From Halomarina oriensis (GTDB lineage Archaea; Halobacteriota; Halobacteria; Halobacteriales; Haloarculaceae), in the NCBI RefSeq assembly GCF_009791395.1, contig NZ_WSZK01000005.1, forward strand, positions 20,825 through 84,824: 64,000 bases of DNA, read 5' to 3'. Below the pieces are notes generated by a model, which saw only the letters and a program-made list of their open reading frames with translations, was not told the DNA's origin and searched no databases. This document shows positions 46,422-54,769 of the stretch, piece by piece. The position numbers and the translations under genes were made by a program. Every line of letters starts with the position of its first letter. Position 1 is the stretch's first letter.

Positions 46422-48785
46422 TCAGACCGGGCTTCGCGCCCCGAGGAGGGCGTCCGCGAGCGACCCGGTGGTGTTCCCGCCCGTCCCGTTCCCGCCGGTG
46501 GTCGGCCCGTCCGTGGTACCACCGCCAGTCCCCGCGTCACCGCCGTCGGTGGTGTTGTCGGCACCGCCGCCAGCGCCAGCGTCACCGTCACCGGTCCCTG
46601 CGCCGTCGTCACCGCTGCCGTCGCCCGCGGTCCCGTCGTCGGTTCCGGCACCGTCGTCTGTGCCACCGCCGTCTCCGGCGCCACCGTCCGTCCCGTCACC
46701 GGCCCCAGCACCGTCGCCCGTCCCGTCGCCGGTGTCAGCGCCGTCATCGCCCGTCGTGTCGTCGGCCGTCTCGCCGTCGTCCGCCTCCCCGTCGTCACCG
46801 CCGTCGTTCGGCGCGTCCGTCTGTTCGGGCGTCACCTCGGGGATGGGCGTCCCTTCCGGTTCGGGCGTAGCGGTCGGGTCGGAGGCGGCGTCCTCTCCGC
46901 CATCGGCCTCCCCCTCGTCGCTCGACCCGTCGTCACCAGCGGCGTCGTCGGTGTCCCCGTCGCCGCCGTCGGTGTTCTGCTGAGCCTGCTGGTCGGAGTC
47001 GACGTAGTAGAGCGTGAACTCACCGTTGCTCATCACTCGACTGATTCCCGCCTCCTCCTCTATCGAGTCGAAGCCCTCCTGCGTGTAGCGGACCTCCTCG
47101 TACGCGCCGACCTCCTTCTTCTGGTCGTACTCCGTTATCACGAGATAGTACGGTCTGCCCGCGTACGACGTGAGTTCGTTGTCGGTGAAGTTCTGGTTGC
47201 TCGGTGCGTCGTACTTCAGAACGTGTGGCGCGCGGAGCGCGTCCTCGTAGCGTTCGGGACCCGACCGGAGACCGGTCCAGCGCGCCTCGTTGTTGTCGTA
47301 CTGGAAGCCCGTCTCGTAGCCGTCGGACATCTGCTCGCTGACGCCGTTGGTGGTCAGCGAGACGTACGGCGAGGGGAACACCACCAGCAACGACAGCAGC
47401 AGCCCCCCCAGGATGGCGATGGCCGCGACCACGCGTATCGTCCGCTCGTACTGGCCCGTCGAGACGGCGCGGTAGAACGAGTGGAGCATCACCGCCCCGA
47501 GGATGGTGGCGATGACCATGGCGAACCCGACGTGTCGGAAGAAGTACCGCGAGACGCTCCCGACGAAGTGTGCGAGGAAGAACGGACCGAGGACGAGCCC
47601 ACTGTACGCGAAGTACGTGACGGCCTCGTTGCGCTCGCTGGAACCGGTGCCGTCGTCGAGGCGACCGGCGAGCGCCACCAGCACGAGGATGGCCGCGAGG
47701 GCGACGAACACCGACTTCACGAAGAACAGCTTCATGAACAGTTCGATGACGTTCACGCCCGCATCGGACGCCGAGGCGGCGCGGTTGCCACAGGTCTCAC
47801 AGGTCTCCCCGCCGATGAAGATGTACCGATAGACGGAGTCGTACACCCGCCCGAACATCCGGTAGACGATCTCGTAGCGACTCGCCCAGAGGACGTAGAA
47901 GCCCGCGAACAGCACGGTCGGTGCGACCAGCGAGCGGGCCTCGGCGAACGCACTGCCTCCGGGGAGGATGCCGTGGAACTTCTGTACGAGGGCGATGGTC
48001 CCGAACAGGATGAGCACGTTGAGCGCGACCTGCCCGTGTATCACGATGGAGGCGACCGCGCTCAAGAACAGCAGGAAACCGGTCGCGGTGAAGCCGTTGG
48101 CGAGGCCCCGCGAGCGCCGCGAGAGATACTCGAACAGCAGGAACAGCACGACGGGGAAGAAGAACGTCGCCAGCGAGTACGGGTGGAAGTCGAGGTACGT
48201 CGAGATGTTCGTGACCGGCATGAACAGACACGCCGCGAAGACGGCGATGGCCGTCCCCGCGAGGTCGTCGACCAGCATCCGCACGGTCAGCGGGACGAAG
48301 ACGAGAAAGCCCAGCGAGAGCAGTTGGACGAACAGCATCATCGACTTCGGGACGGTCAGCCCGGTGATGGCGGTGATGAGACCGACGGCGCTGTGGCCGC
48401 CGGGGTAGAAGATGTCCATCGCCCCCATCTCGCCGGAGACGATGCCACGCGCCCAGCCGAGGTGTGTGAGGGCGTCGGCCTGCCCGTAGCCGTAGTAGCC
48501 ACGGACCGTCGGCATGAAGATGAGCAGCGCCACGGCGAGGATGGCGAGGACCAGCGCCGTCGGCACGAGCCACCCCTTCGGTCGGAGCGCGGTGACGCCG
48601 ACGGCGACGACGAGCGCGATCGCCATGCCGAGCCAGACCGTGATGGGGGTCGCCCCGTAGATGGAGAGCTCGTACCCCTGTGCGGGCGCGAAGTGCGCTC
48701 TGACGATGGCGAACGCGAGGGCGAGGAAGCCGACGATGAGGAGGAGCTTCGAGCGACGACGTCGCGTCGTGTCCTCGTACTTCAT
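46422..48785 (-). CDS. large polytopic membrane protein with Gly/Asp/Thr-rich C-terminal tail
   Basis: The 787-residue protein has about thirteen transmembrane helices in residues 15-440, including the outer loop GYGQADALTHLGWARG near residue 122 and the strand IFYPGGHSAVGL. A soluble domain of about 160 residues follows (containing WTGLRSGPERYEDA). From about residue 598 to the end, 190 residues are Gly, Asp, Thr and Ala repeats (TGDGAGAGDGT) ending LADALLGARSPV. The layout, with acidic residues in the first loop, is reminiscent of GT-C sugar transferases, but the fit is weak. The tail would lie outside the cell if the soluble domain does. Confidence 0.6.
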   Translation of the reverse strand: MKYEDTTRRRRSKLLLIVGFLALAFAIVRAHFAPAQGYELSIYGATPITVWLGMAIALVVAVGVTALRPKGWLVPTALVLAILAVALLIFMPTVRGYYGYGQADALTHLGWARGIVSGEMGAMDIFYPGGHSAVGLITAITGLTVPKSMMLFVQLLSLGFLVFVPLTVRMLVDDLAGTAIAVFAACLFMPVTNISTYLDFHPYSLATFFFPVVLFLLFEYLSRRSRGLANGFTATGFLLFLSAVASIVIHGQVALNVLILFGTIALVQKFHGILPGGSAFAEARSLVAPTVLFAGFYVLWASRYEIVYRMFGRVYDSVYRYIFIGGETCETCGNRAASASDAGVNVIELFMKLFFVKSVFVALAAILVLVALAGRLDDGTGSSERNEAVTYFAYSGLVLGPFFLAHFVGSVSRYFFRHVGFAMVIATILGAVMLHSFYRAVSTGQYERTIRVVAAIAILGGLLLSLLVVFPSPYVSLTTNGVSEQMSDGYETGFQYDNNEARWTGLRSGPERYEDALRAPHVLKYDAPSNQNFTDNELTSYAGRPYYLVITEYDQKKEVGAYEEVRYTQEGFDSIEEEAGISRVMSNGEFTLYYVDSDQQAQQNTDGGDGDTDDAAGDDGSSDEGEADGGEDAASDPTATPEPEGTPIPEVTPEQTDAPNDGGDDGEADDGETADDTTGDDGADTGDGTGDGAGAGDGTDGGAGDGGGTDDGAGTDDGTAGDGSGDDGAGTGDGDAGAGGGADNTTDGGDAGTGGGTTDGPTTGGNGTGGNTTGSLADALLGARSPV

Positions 48786-48838
48786 CGTCTCTCCTCCGGT
48801 GGCGGGGTCATTGCTTTCGTCATCACAGCAGATGTGGC

Positions 48839-48849
48839 GGCTTTGTTAC
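48839..48849 (-). promoter_or_regulatory. GTAACAAAGCC element of the 48785 gene
   Basis: It ends 54 bases before the start on the minus strand. Confidence 0.4.
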
Positions 48850-48922
48850 CGTGGCGTTACCGTTCGGCACGTCCGATAGCCGTCGATTAGTCGTGAGGGT
48901 AGTTCTCACTAGCGATACGCCG

Positions 48923-49978
48923 TCACTCGGCCTCGGCCGCCAGGTGGGCGTTGAGTCGGACGTCGAACGCGAGGGCGGCGACGAGCAGCAGGCCGCCGAC
49001 CAGGAGGGCGAGCGACGAGACGAGCGCCGGGACGAGCGACCCCTGTGCCCAGAGCACGAACGAGTAGGCGGTGCTGACGACGCCGACGAGCAGGGCGGCG
49101 ACGGCGAACGCGTAGCACAGCGCGATGGGGTGGAACCCCCCACGGAGGTACTTCGACTCGACCCGCCGGCCGAAGTTGCGCGCGAGCAGCACCGACACCC
49201 GCGGGATGAACGTCTCGTAGCGGATGGTGCTCGTCTCGTTGCCGTACACCGCCGGATGCGGGACGTCGGCGACGCGGGCGTCGAGCAGGTTCAGCTTCGC
49301 CAGGATGTCGTTCTCGAAGCCGTAGTCGGCGTACAGACCGTCGATGTCCAGTCGACGCAGCATCTCGCTGGAGATGGCGGCGTAGCCGTTCTGAGAGTCA
49401 CCAACCGCCCAGTACCCCGTCGAGAACTTCGTCAGGAACGAGAGCACGTGGTTCCCGAACAGGCGGAAGCGGGACATACCCGCCCAGCCGCCGCCGGCCA
49501 TCAGGCGGTTGCCCTTCGTGTAGTCCGCCCGGTCTTCGACGATGGGGTCGAGCAGGTGGTCGAGTACCTCCGGGTCCATCTGGCCGTCGCCATCCATCAT
49601 GGCGACGACGTCGATGTCGTCGGCGAGCGCGTGCTCGAACCCGCGCTTGACGCTCGCGCCACGGCCCATGTTCCGCTCGTTCCGGAGCGGGACGACCGGA
49701 CCGACGGGGTTCTGTCCGCCGTCCGTGAGCGTCGTCTCGGACTCCGAAGCGGTGGCGAGGGGCACGGTCGCCCTGGCGTCGATGCTGGTCTCCTCGGTGC
49801 GACGGCGGTTGACGCGGGCTGCAGCCTCCTGAATCTCCGTCCACGTCTCGTCGGTCGAGCGGTCGTCGATGACGTAGGCCCGGTCGACGTAGTCGGGAAT
49901 CGTCTCGATGACGTCCCCGACGAGTCCGGCCTCGTTGTACGCCGGAACGACGACGCCGATGGAGTTGTTACGGTACAT
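48923..49978 (-). CDS. family 2 polyprenyl-phosphate sugar synthase (AglJ/DPM1-like)
   Basis: The 351-residue protein has a GT-A catalytic part with GVVVPAYNEAGLVGDV near residue 8, MMDGDGQMDPEVLDHL near residue 125 (Asp-x-Asp) and NRLMAGGGWAGMSRFRLFGN near residue 149, then two C-terminal transmembrane helices. Such enzymes make polyprenyl-phosphate sugars for glycan assembly. A polar insertion of about 40 residues (roughly 56-95) splits the first part between the IDDRSTDETW and ERNMGRG motifs. The ATG at 49978 starts the family N-terminus; an earlier start at 50008 adds ten basic residues. Confidence 0.87.
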   Translation of the reverse strand: MYRNNSIGVVVPAYNEAGLVGDVIETIPDYVDRAYVIDDRSTDETWTEIQEAAARVNRRRTEETSIDARATVPLATASESETTLTDGGQNPVGPVVPLRNERNMGRGASVKRGFEHALADDIDVVAMMDGDGQMDPEVLDHLLDPIVEDRADYTKGNRLMAGGGWAGMSRFRLFGNHVLSFLTKFSTGYWAVGDSQNGYAAISSEMLRRLDIDGLYADYGFENDILAKLNLLDARVADVPHPAVYGNETSTIRYETFIPRVSVLLARNFGRRVESKYLRGGFHPIALCYAFAVAALLVGVVSTAYSFVLWAQGSLVPALVSSLALLVGGLLLVAALAFDVRLNAHLAAEAE

Positions 49979-50008
49979 CGTCACCACTCGCCGTCGTGAC
50001 GGCGACAT

Positions 50009-50481
50009 CGTCGGCGGTGTCGACGTGCGACTGACCGCCTCTCGTCCGTAGTTCGTGTGCGTGCTGCATGGATGTGTTCGGACCTCGCCGCCTCGTGGGG
50101 CGAGCTCGGCTACTAGAGTACACCGTTGTGTGACGCTTTGTTATGTGGAACTTGCAAGCAAGACGACCCGAAACAGCCGCAGGATAGGGTCGTAGTAAAT
50201 CGGATAGGGAATCGCCTAAGACACCGCTGTCGTCGGTCAGCGACCCGATAACGTCGTTCAGACGGTGACTCGTCCGTCACCGGCGACGTTTGCCGACACT
50301 TCGGCCCGCCAGTGACCGTTGTCGGGGAGGAGAGAAGAACGCCCGTGGAGCACCACGTGGCAGCCGTCAGACTGCTCGAAGGGGACGTGACGAGAGAGAG
50401 AGAGCGCCGAGCGGGTCGGACGCTCGGAGCGGTCGGTCGAAGAGGGCGGTGGTGGCCAGAACGAACCGGGGCGGCGACTGC
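50009..50481. other. intergenic region without a convincing gene
   Basis: It contains the ATAACAAAGCG element at 50134-50144 (minus strand, 156 bases before the GT2 start), flanked by AT-rich sequence to about 50210. The rest is G+C-rich, with no ORF whose codon use looks coding. Confidence 0.5.
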
Positions 50482-51495
50482 TCAGTCGTCCTCGGACGAC
50501 CCGACCGACACCGAGTGATACGCGTACGCTTCGAGTTCCGGGGAGTCGATGCTCGCGCCGGCGGGCACCGGTCCCTCGAACAGGAGGTACGTCAGCCGGA
50601 CGTTCTCACCCTGGAGTCGGAGCGTCGCTTGATGCGGGTTGATCCACTCCTGACCCGGTTCGAGCGCCTGACGGTAGCGGTTGAGTTCGCTCACCCGCTG
50701 GAGGTTCCCCTGGTCGTCGTAGCGCTGGACCTGCACGACGACGGTGTACTCGACGGTGCGGTCCTTGGCGTTCTTGACGTAGAACGCCGAATCGACGCTC
50801 GTGCCCGGCGAGACGCCTTCCTCCATGTTGTCGGGCGTCTCGGCGACGAAGTCACCGGTCGCGTTGAGATAGCCGGCACCGACGTAACTCGACTCCTGGG
50901 CGTCCAGCGGCGCGGCGATGGCGTAGCCGCCGGCGACGAGTGCGAAGGCGACGGAGAGACCGAGGCCCACCGAGAGGAGCACGTCCGTCCGCGACCCCTC
51001 GGTCGTGCTGCCGGCGACCGCACGCCAGTAGCCGATGGGTGGGCCGTAGCGTTCGTCCGCCGAGAGTCGCCAGCGGCGAATCGCGGCGACGACCGTGAAC
51101 AGCGCGGCCGCACCCGACAGGCCGACGATTGACGTCTCGGTGCTGAACGGGCCGGGTTCGAAGGCGACGAGCAACCCGACGACGGGGAGCAGCGCCAGCG
51201 ACAGGCCCAGACCGAGGGCGACGCGTTCGGTCGTGTCGACGCCCGAGGGGCGCTCGCGCACCCGGTCGAGCAGCGAACCGCGTCGTTCACGGACCGGTGC
51301 GCGCGGGAAGGCCGCCGCCGCGAGCGCGTACCCCGGCACGAAGACGACGAGCGGGAGCGTCACCAGCACACGCAGCGTGTTGCCGGGGGCTCCCAGTGCG
51401 TTCGACGCGAGCAGTCCGTTGACGGCCCCGAGATACAGTAAGACGAGGATGAGGTCGAACGGGATGGTCGAGACGCGCGAGCGACGAGCGCTCAC
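50482..51495 (-). CDS. DUF1616 family membrane protein
   Basis: The 337-residue protein has five transmembrane helices in residues 10-200 with DUF1616 marks: FVPGYALAAAAFP near residue 52 and VALGLGLSLALLPVVG near residue 92. It ends in an extracellular Ig-like domain (VQRYDDQGNLQRVSELNRYR). DUF1616 genes often neighbour polysaccharide genes in archaea. An ATAACAATGCG element lies 70 bases upstream. Confidence 0.85.
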   Translation of the reverse strand: MSARRSRVSTIPFDLILVLLYLGAVNGLLASNALGAPGNTLRVLVTLPLVVFVPGYALAAAAFPRAPVRERRGSLLDRVRERPSGVDTTERVALGLGLSLALLPVVGLLVAFEPGPFSTETSIVGLSGAAALFTVVAAIRRWRLSADERYGPPIGYWRAVAGSTTEGSRTDVLLSVGLGLSVAFALVAGGYAIAAPLDAQESSYVGAGYLNATGDFVAETPDNMEEGVSPGTSVDSAFYVKNAKDRTVEYTVVVQVQRYDDQGNLQRVSELNRYRQALEPGQEWINPHQATLRLQGENVRLTYLLFEGPVPAGASIDSPELEAYAYHSVSVGSSEDD

Positions 51496-51564
51496 GGTCC
51501 CGCCCTCCCGTCGTGAGTGAGACGAGCGGACGACATGCTATCGTGAGTTCGTAAACCGCAGTGG

Positions 51565-51575
51565 CGCATTGTTAT
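51565..51575 (-). promoter_or_regulatory. ATAACAATGCG element of the DUF1616 gene
   Basis: Reads on the minus strand, 70 bases before the start at 51495. Confidence 0.4.
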
Positions 51576-51595
51576 AGGGCTACTATGGCCGCGAC

Positions 51596-51880
51596 TCAGT
51601 CGAAGCTGATGTACTGCTGTTCCCACTCTCGCCGGTTCTCCAGGGCCTCCATCCCGGTGTCCGACACCGCGTAGTAGTTCGTTCGACGGTCGATCTGTCC
51701 TTTCTCGACGAGTTCTCGGTTGACGAGCACGTCGAGGTTCGGGTAGAGACGCCCATGTGTGATTTCCCGGCCGGTGTGTGCTTCGAGCTCTTCTTTGACG
51801 GACTGGCCCGAGGCCCGGTCGAGTCCAGCGATGACGTACAGTAAGTCCCGCTGGAACCCGGTCAGGTCGAATATCTGCAT
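51596..51880 (-). CDS. PadR-family transcriptional regulator
   Basis: The 94-residue winged-helix protein has the PadR core: FQRDLLYVIAGLDRASGQSV, the recognition region HGRLYPNLDVLVNRELVEKG, and the wing in TNYYAVSDTGMEALE. PadR proteins bind inverted repeats overlapping their own promoter, and such a repeat lies 14 bases upstream of the start. It is probably an autorepressor with neighbouring targets. Confidence 0.9.
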   Translation of the reverse strand: MQIFDLTGFQRDLLYVIAGLDRASGQSVKEELEAHTGREITHGRLYPNLDVLVNRELVEKGQIDRRTNYYAVSDTGMEALENRREWEQQYISFD

Positions 51881-51893
51881 GACGTGTTAAAAT

Positions 51894-51907
51894 ATCGGAT
51901 AACCGAT
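51894..51907. promoter_or_regulatory. candidate PadR operator
   Basis: ATCGG-ATAA-CCGAT is a perfect inverted repeat in an AT-rich stretch just before the padR start. Confidence 0.5.
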
Positions 51908-52190
51908 TTTGTTAGTCACCAAGTAAATCGTCAGTTGGCTGACCCGCACGACGGTTTCACTTCTGCAACCGTCAGCAGGTCGGCTGCTAACCCGAGCGGT
52001 GGAGTGGACACAGCGACTCGTGGGGGCCGCTACGGCCCGATAGCTGGTCCGTAACAAAGGGACAGTGTCTCCCAGTAAAGACCATGTTGACGTCGTTATC
52101 GGCATCCACCACCGAGGGAGGCGGTGCCGTAAGCGTGGCTGAACGAGAGGGGGAGGACGAAGCCGAGGCTGAATGCAACGAGAGACGCTA

Positions 52191-52721
52191 ATGGCCGAGG
52201 AGACGGAGTTGGCGCTCGACGACGCGTTCAACATCCTCAGCAACTCGCGTCGCCGGTACATCCTCTACTACCTCTACACGCGCTCGGAGCCGGCGACCAT
52301 CGACGAACTCGCCGGGCAGATAGCAGCGTGGGAGAACGAGATACCCGTCGACGAGTTAGACGACACCGCACGCCGACGCGTCTACGTCTCCCTGTACCAG
52401 ACCCACCTGCCGAAACTCGACGACTTCGGCATCGCCGACTACGACCGTGACGACGGCACCGTCACGCTCACCGAGGGCGCGGAGGAGATCGTCCGGTACC
52501 TCCCGGTCGAGGAAGGCGAACAGCGCGACTTCGTGTGGTACTACGTCGGTCTGAGCGTGGTCGCGGTCGTGTTGCTCGCCGCCGTCGCTGCCAACGTCCT
52601 GATGCCGGCCATCGCGGCCGTCCTCATCGCTGTCGGCCTGGTCGCACTGGTCGGCTATCAGTTCCTCGTCGGCCGGTCGGACGGGGAGCGTGACCTGCTC
52701 GACCTGGAGAACCTGGAGTAG
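52191..52721 (+). CDS. DUF7344-type winged-helix regulator with two C-terminal helices
   Basis: The 176-residue protein is a paralog of the one at 18508: ILSNSRRRYILYYLYTRSEP near residue 13, then RRRVYVSLYQTHLPKLDDFG. Two hydrophobic helices follow at residues 120-160. The ATG at 52191 matches the paralog's start; an ATG at 52173 would add six residues. A GTAACAAAGGG element lies 130 bases upstream, so a leader is possible. Confidence 0.83.
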   Translation: MAEETELALDDAFNILSNSRRRYILYYLYTRSEPATIDELAGQIAAWENEIPVDELDDTARRRVYVSLYQTHLPKLDDFGIADYDRDDGTVTLTEGAEEIVRYLPVEEGEQRDFVWYYVGLSVVAVVLLAAVAANVLMPAIAAVLIAVGLVALVGYQFLVGRSDGERDLLDLENLE

Positions 52722-52858
52722 ACGGGAGGACGTTCTCTCCGAGAGCCAAATCGGCGAGCGACGGCGTCGGGCCGCCTCGTCGGAGCCACGCCCTCGTCGA
52801 CGACGAGGGCCGCCGCTGTCAGCACTGGTCGCTGTCGGCTGCTGTCGACGACGCGGCG

Positions 52859-53080
52859 TCAGCGGACGGCCGTGACGTCGACGATGGCCTCTTCGTCGGC
52901 CGATATCCACTGCGTGATGATCTCCTCGTCGGAGGCGTCGTGCGGATAGAAGGTGTACAGGTCGGGCGCGTCGTCGTACGGCTCGACCGTGTAGTCGAGT
53001 TCGAAGCGGGGCCACGCGAACAGCGACCCCTCTTGTGTCTCGGTTTCGCGCTGTGGTGGTGTATCGATGTCCTCTCTCAT
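52859..53080 (-). CDS. small protein of the YxP...W(I/L) family
   Basis: The 73-residue protein ends YTFYPHDASDEEIITQWIS, then VDVTAVR, with the same Tyr-x-Pro and Trp-Ile spacing as the proteins at 11439, 15511 and 53318. An ATAACTATAGG element ends 37 bases upstream. Function unknown. Confidence 0.65.
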   Translation of the reverse strand: MREDIDTPPQRETETQEGSLFAWPRFELDYTVEPYDDAPDLYTFYPHDASDEEIITQWISADEEAIVDVTAVR

Positions 53081-53116
53081 TGGCGACCCTGAACACCACA
53101 GCGTACAGCGGAGCGT

Positions 53117-53127
53117 CCTATAGTTAT
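53117..53127 (-). promoter_or_regulatory. ATAACTATAGG element of the 53080 gene
   Basis: Reads on the minus strand; its last bases depart from the GCC ending of the best copies. Confidence 0.35.
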
Positions 53128-53317
53128 GGAGCGGTATGACACAGTTTAGCTATCCCTATCGTCGTGAACGGCCACGAATCCCGACGAGAACCCACAGCAG
53201 TCACCGACTGTTCACCCGAGCGGACAGTGAGCCGAGCCGTCCCGTCGGACCCGAGACGACGGTGTCCCGACGGCCGTCGAAGCGGGCGCTCACCGCCGGT
53301 CGAGGAGTGTTCGGGAC

Positions 53318-53512
53318 TCATCTGACGTCTTCGAGCGCCAGATACGCTCCGCGGGTCGCCGTCAGCCACGACGAGCGACGACTCGACGGGTCGTAGACGA
53401 CGAGGTCGTCGGGCGCGAGTGACGGAAACCCCTCGTCGGCGTCGGGGTTGAACTGGAAGTCGAGCGCGAACGTCGGCCACTCCTCTCGGGTGGTCGTCCC
53501 CTGAGTGGACAT
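53318..53512 (-). CDS. small protein of the YxP...W(I/L) family
   Basis: The 64-residue protein ends DDLVVYDPSSRRSSWLT and then ALEDVR, matching its neighbour at 52859 and the proteins at 11439 and 15511. The two adjacent members lie 240 bases apart on the same strand. Function unknown. Confidence 0.6.
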   Translation of the reverse strand: MSTQGTTTREEWPTFALDFQFNPDADEGFPSLAPDDLVVYDPSSRRSSWLTATRGAYLALEDVR

Positions 53513-53692
53513 ACCGGACCCGACACGAGGACGAGAGATAAATCCGGTCGAGTTAGTGTGTAATTAGACACTCACGGCGACGGACCTGTCGGGAGTGACG
53601 ACCGGGAGACGGTGGCCTCGGCACGTTCGCTGCACGGTCGCTCGACGTCCCTTGCCGCCACGTGCCCGGTCGACCGTCGAGCGGTCGCAGCG

Positions 53693-53836
53693 CTACACGT
53701 CGTAGACGGCGATAGACGACGCCCCACAGGCCACACACGCGTCGTCCGACGCACGGAGTGTCGTCCCACAGCGGCGACACTCGTAGATCCGAGTCGGGCC
53801 GCGATAGCGCTGGACGAGCGACGTGATGATGCTCAT
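53693..53836 (-). CDS. 47-residue zinc-ribbon protein
   Basis: Read directly from the gap. MSIITSLVQRYRGPTRIYEC is followed by two CxxC pairs, ECRRCG and ACVACG, twelve residues apart, which form a zinc ribbon. The ORF is too short for usual cutoffs, but codon use and the four cysteines support it. It resembles haloarchaeal single-ribbon proteins of unknown function. Confidence 0.6.
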   Translation of the reverse strand: MSIITSLVQRYRGPTRIYECRRCGTTLRASDDACVACGASSIAVYDV

Positions 53837-54099
53837 CGAATCCCCCTCATGGGACGAACGCTTCGGAGCACGACACTACTATCTTCCGAAGTCTCTTCGG
53901 TCGGTAGCTGTCGACAAAATGAGCGCGTGGGGCCGACGGGGTGGGAATGTGGTTGGCAGTGACGATGGCACGTGGGGTCCCGGCGGCGCTCCAAGCGGTC
54001 CAACACCCTCGGTGGGCGCAGTCGATACTCTGACTGCCACGTGCTTAGTTATCGGTCCCGTACAGAGCTCTCGGTGGGTCTACACCGAGGATAACGCCA

Positions 54100-54104
54100 A
54101 AAAG
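54100..54104 (-). terminator. T5 terminator of the 54526 gene, with a hairpin beyond it
   Basis: Five T residues on the minus strand lie about 20 bases after the stop. CTCGGTG-6-CACCGAG at 54071-54090 forms a stem just downstream. Confidence 0.45.
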
Positions 54105-54124
54105 TCGTGAGTCGTGCCGTGACC

Positions 54125-54526
54125 TCAGTTGACGGTCCGCCAACTCTTGGTCGCAGCAATCATCACCAGGAGCGCGAGGAACGCCACGACGAACCACGCA
54201 CCAGTGCCGGAGGTGAAAAACTCCGCCATCGGTTCGAGCAGGCGCAGTCCGACGGCCTGACCGATAGCGAACAGCATCACCGCGACCCCGATCACCAGGA
54301 TGCCCGCGCGAACGAGCGTCTCGGTGAACCAGCTACCGACCTCTTCGGTCGTGCTCCTCGGGGGCTGTTGGGTCCGACCCTGCTGGGGTTGGTTCTGTGG
54401 CGCTCCCTGACCGCCGCCCTGCTGGGCGGGCTGGCCCTGCTGTCCCTGGGCAGTGTGCTGCTGAGACTGCTGGCCGTTGCTTCCCTGTGCGGCGTTACCG
54501 TTTCCGCTGTTGGGATTCTGACTCAT
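54125..54526 (-). CDS. small membrane protein with Gln-rich N-terminus
   Basis: The 133 residues start with about 58 residues of Gln, Gly, Asn and Pro (SQQHTAQGQQGQPAQQGGG) and then two transmembrane helices (residues 72-95 and 107-127). The Gln-rich arm is probably disordered and cytoplasmic. No family recognised. A TATA-like CTTTTATC lies 38 bases upstream. Confidence 0.65.
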   Translation of the reverse strand: MSQNPNSGNGNAAQGSNGQQSQQHTAQGQQGQPAQQGGGQGAPQNQPQQGRTQQPPRSTTEEVGSWFTETLVRAGILVIGVAVMLFAIGQAVGLRLLEPMAEFFTSGTGAWFVVAFLALLVMIAATKSWRTVN

Positions 54527-54563
54527 GGTCGGTGAACGCTCCGCAGGTCGGTACGCGACACCC

Positions 54564-54571
54564 GATAAAAG
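54564..54571 (-). promoter_or_regulatory. TATA box of the 54526 gene
   Basis: CTTTTATC on the minus strand within AT-rich sequence 38 bases before the start. Confidence 0.4.
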
Positions 54572-54737
54572 TTATACGTCGAATTACGGACGACCCGAGA
54601 GCACGGTTATCAGCCCGAATTCCGCCTCTTTCTGTCGGTTTTCGGCGTTTGTCGACACACAGAGCCACTGTCACGAATTGCGAACGGTTCGACCCACCCC
54701 GAGCGGGGATCGGGTCACGCCCGTGCGTATGCGGATG

Positions 54738-54749
54738 ATAACAAAGCCC
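54738..54749 (+). promoter_or_regulatory. ATAACAAAGCCC promoter element of moxR
   Basis: Identical to the element at 35141 and 61353, ending 21 bases before the ATG at 54770. Confidence 0.55.
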
Positions 54750-54769
54750 CGTGACTACACAGGAAACCC

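Noticed and set aside
46425..46994. DNA-level tandem repeat in the Gly/Asp/Thr tail
   Set aside because: It encodes low-complexity protein in one long frame. Codons vary from unit to unit, so it is a protein repeat and not a microsatellite.
46305..48890. 861-residue plus-strand frame
   Set aside because: Shadow of the 46422-48785 membrane protein gene.
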